Assembly (NCBI GenBank): GCA_027621895.1
Contig: JAQCAK010000091.1
Coordinates: forward strand, 1-7,138
Origin: Pseudomonadota bacterium
GTDB lineage: Bacteria; Pseudomonadota; Gammaproteobacteria; Pseudomonadales; Azotimanducaceae
DNA length: 7,138 bases
Reading direction: 5' to 3'
Part shown: positions 6,885 through 7,138 of the stretch, in pieces
Position numbering within the stretch: position 1 is the first letter of the stretch
How the letters are laid out: every line of letters begins with the position of its first letter
The notes under the pieces: generated by a model
The model's input: the letters and a program-made list of their open reading frames with translations, nothing else
Databases searched by the model: none
Told to the model about the DNA's origin: nothing
Made by a program: the position numbers and the translations under genes

Positions 6885-7138
6885 GTGATTGAAAAATTGC
6901 TGACGGGATACCCCGAAATATCAGCTATCATATTGATTCTGTGTGGGTTTCTTGCCGGGGGCATCCTGTCCCGGGTGGTGGTCCAGTTGCTCCACTGGTT
7001 CAACCTCTGGATCAGGAAGACGTTGCCAACCATCACCCTGGCTTCTGTTCGGACAGAAATTTTCATCCAGAAGCTGGTCTATTACCTGACTGTTGCTGTC
7101 TTTGTGCTGCTTGCCCTGCGGGTGCTTGGCCTGGGCGG
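6885..7138 (+). CDS. Membrane protein, N-terminal part, probably MscS-family channel
   Basis: The first 84 codons of a gene that runs off the window end. It starts at GTG (6885-6887), with a good ribosome site AAGGGA 6 bases upstream (6873-6878); no in-frame ATG serves better. Two membrane helices are visible, at about 12-35 and 62-82, separated by a basic, amphipathic stretch containing IRKTLP. This layout, with FIQKLVYYL leading into a helix ending LALRVLGLG, resembles the N-terminus of small MscS-type channels, in which the pore helix and beta domain follow. Those diagnostic parts are outside the window, so the family call is tentative; any two-helix membrane protein would look similar. 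It is divergent from the exchanger/channel unit. Confidence 0.6.
   Translation, partial: MIEKLLTGYPEISAIILILCGFLAGGILSRVVVQLLHWFNLWIRKTLPTITLASVRTEIFIQKLVYYLTVAVFVLLALRVLGLG

Noticed and set aside
6863..6892. Nine-codon ORF overlapping the GTG start of the last gene
   Set aside because: Short enough to be chance, with no ribosome site of its own and no attenuator-like codon run; leader-peptide coupling cannot be supported.

Overview
The window reads as a compact, moderately GC-rich bacterial chromosome segment. Gene content suggests a gammaproteobacterium, perhaps marine or hydrocarbon/lipid-degrading: a CYP153-type P450, a steroid-type thiolase, a YrbG-like cation exchanger, and small MscS-like channels. 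That placement is inference from gene families; there is no rRNA or marker gene to confirm it. I saw no tRNA, rRNA, CRISPR array, insertion sequence or phage gene.

Layout. (1) Plus strand, 1-2220: the last 41 codons of a short-chain dehydrogenase/reductase, followed after 3 bases by a complete glycoside hydrolase family 3 enzyme with no signal peptide. The two look co-transcribed. (2) 2243-2506, minus strand: a small thioredoxin-fold [2Fe-2S] ferredoxin, convergent with GH3 and divergent from the next gene. (3) 2631-3812, plus strand: a complete thiolase whose active-site sequence and C-terminus resemble FadA5, the steroid side-chain thiolase of actinobacteria. (4) 3852-5111, minus strand: a complete CYP153-like cytochrome P450, tail to tail with the thiolase, with a strong hairpin at the junction. 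(5) 5191-6715, minus strand: a K+-dependent Na+/Ca2+ exchanger-like protein and a minimal MscS-type channel whose genes overlap by 11 bases. (6) 6885-end, plus strand: the start of a second membrane protein resembling an MscS-family N-terminus, divergent from the exchanger.

How they may work together. The P450 and thiolase would fit the two ends of one catabolic idea: hydroxylation of a terminal methyl group of an alkyl or side chain, then beta-oxidative shortening of the CoA ester. They are on opposite strands and need not be co-regulated. The exchanger and two channel-like genes form a separate ion/osmotic group. GH3 plus SDR form a sugar or glycoside group. No single new system is proven here. 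The best leads are the thiolase/P450 pairing, the exchanger/short-channel pair, and the rearranged acid/base region of the GH3 enzyme.
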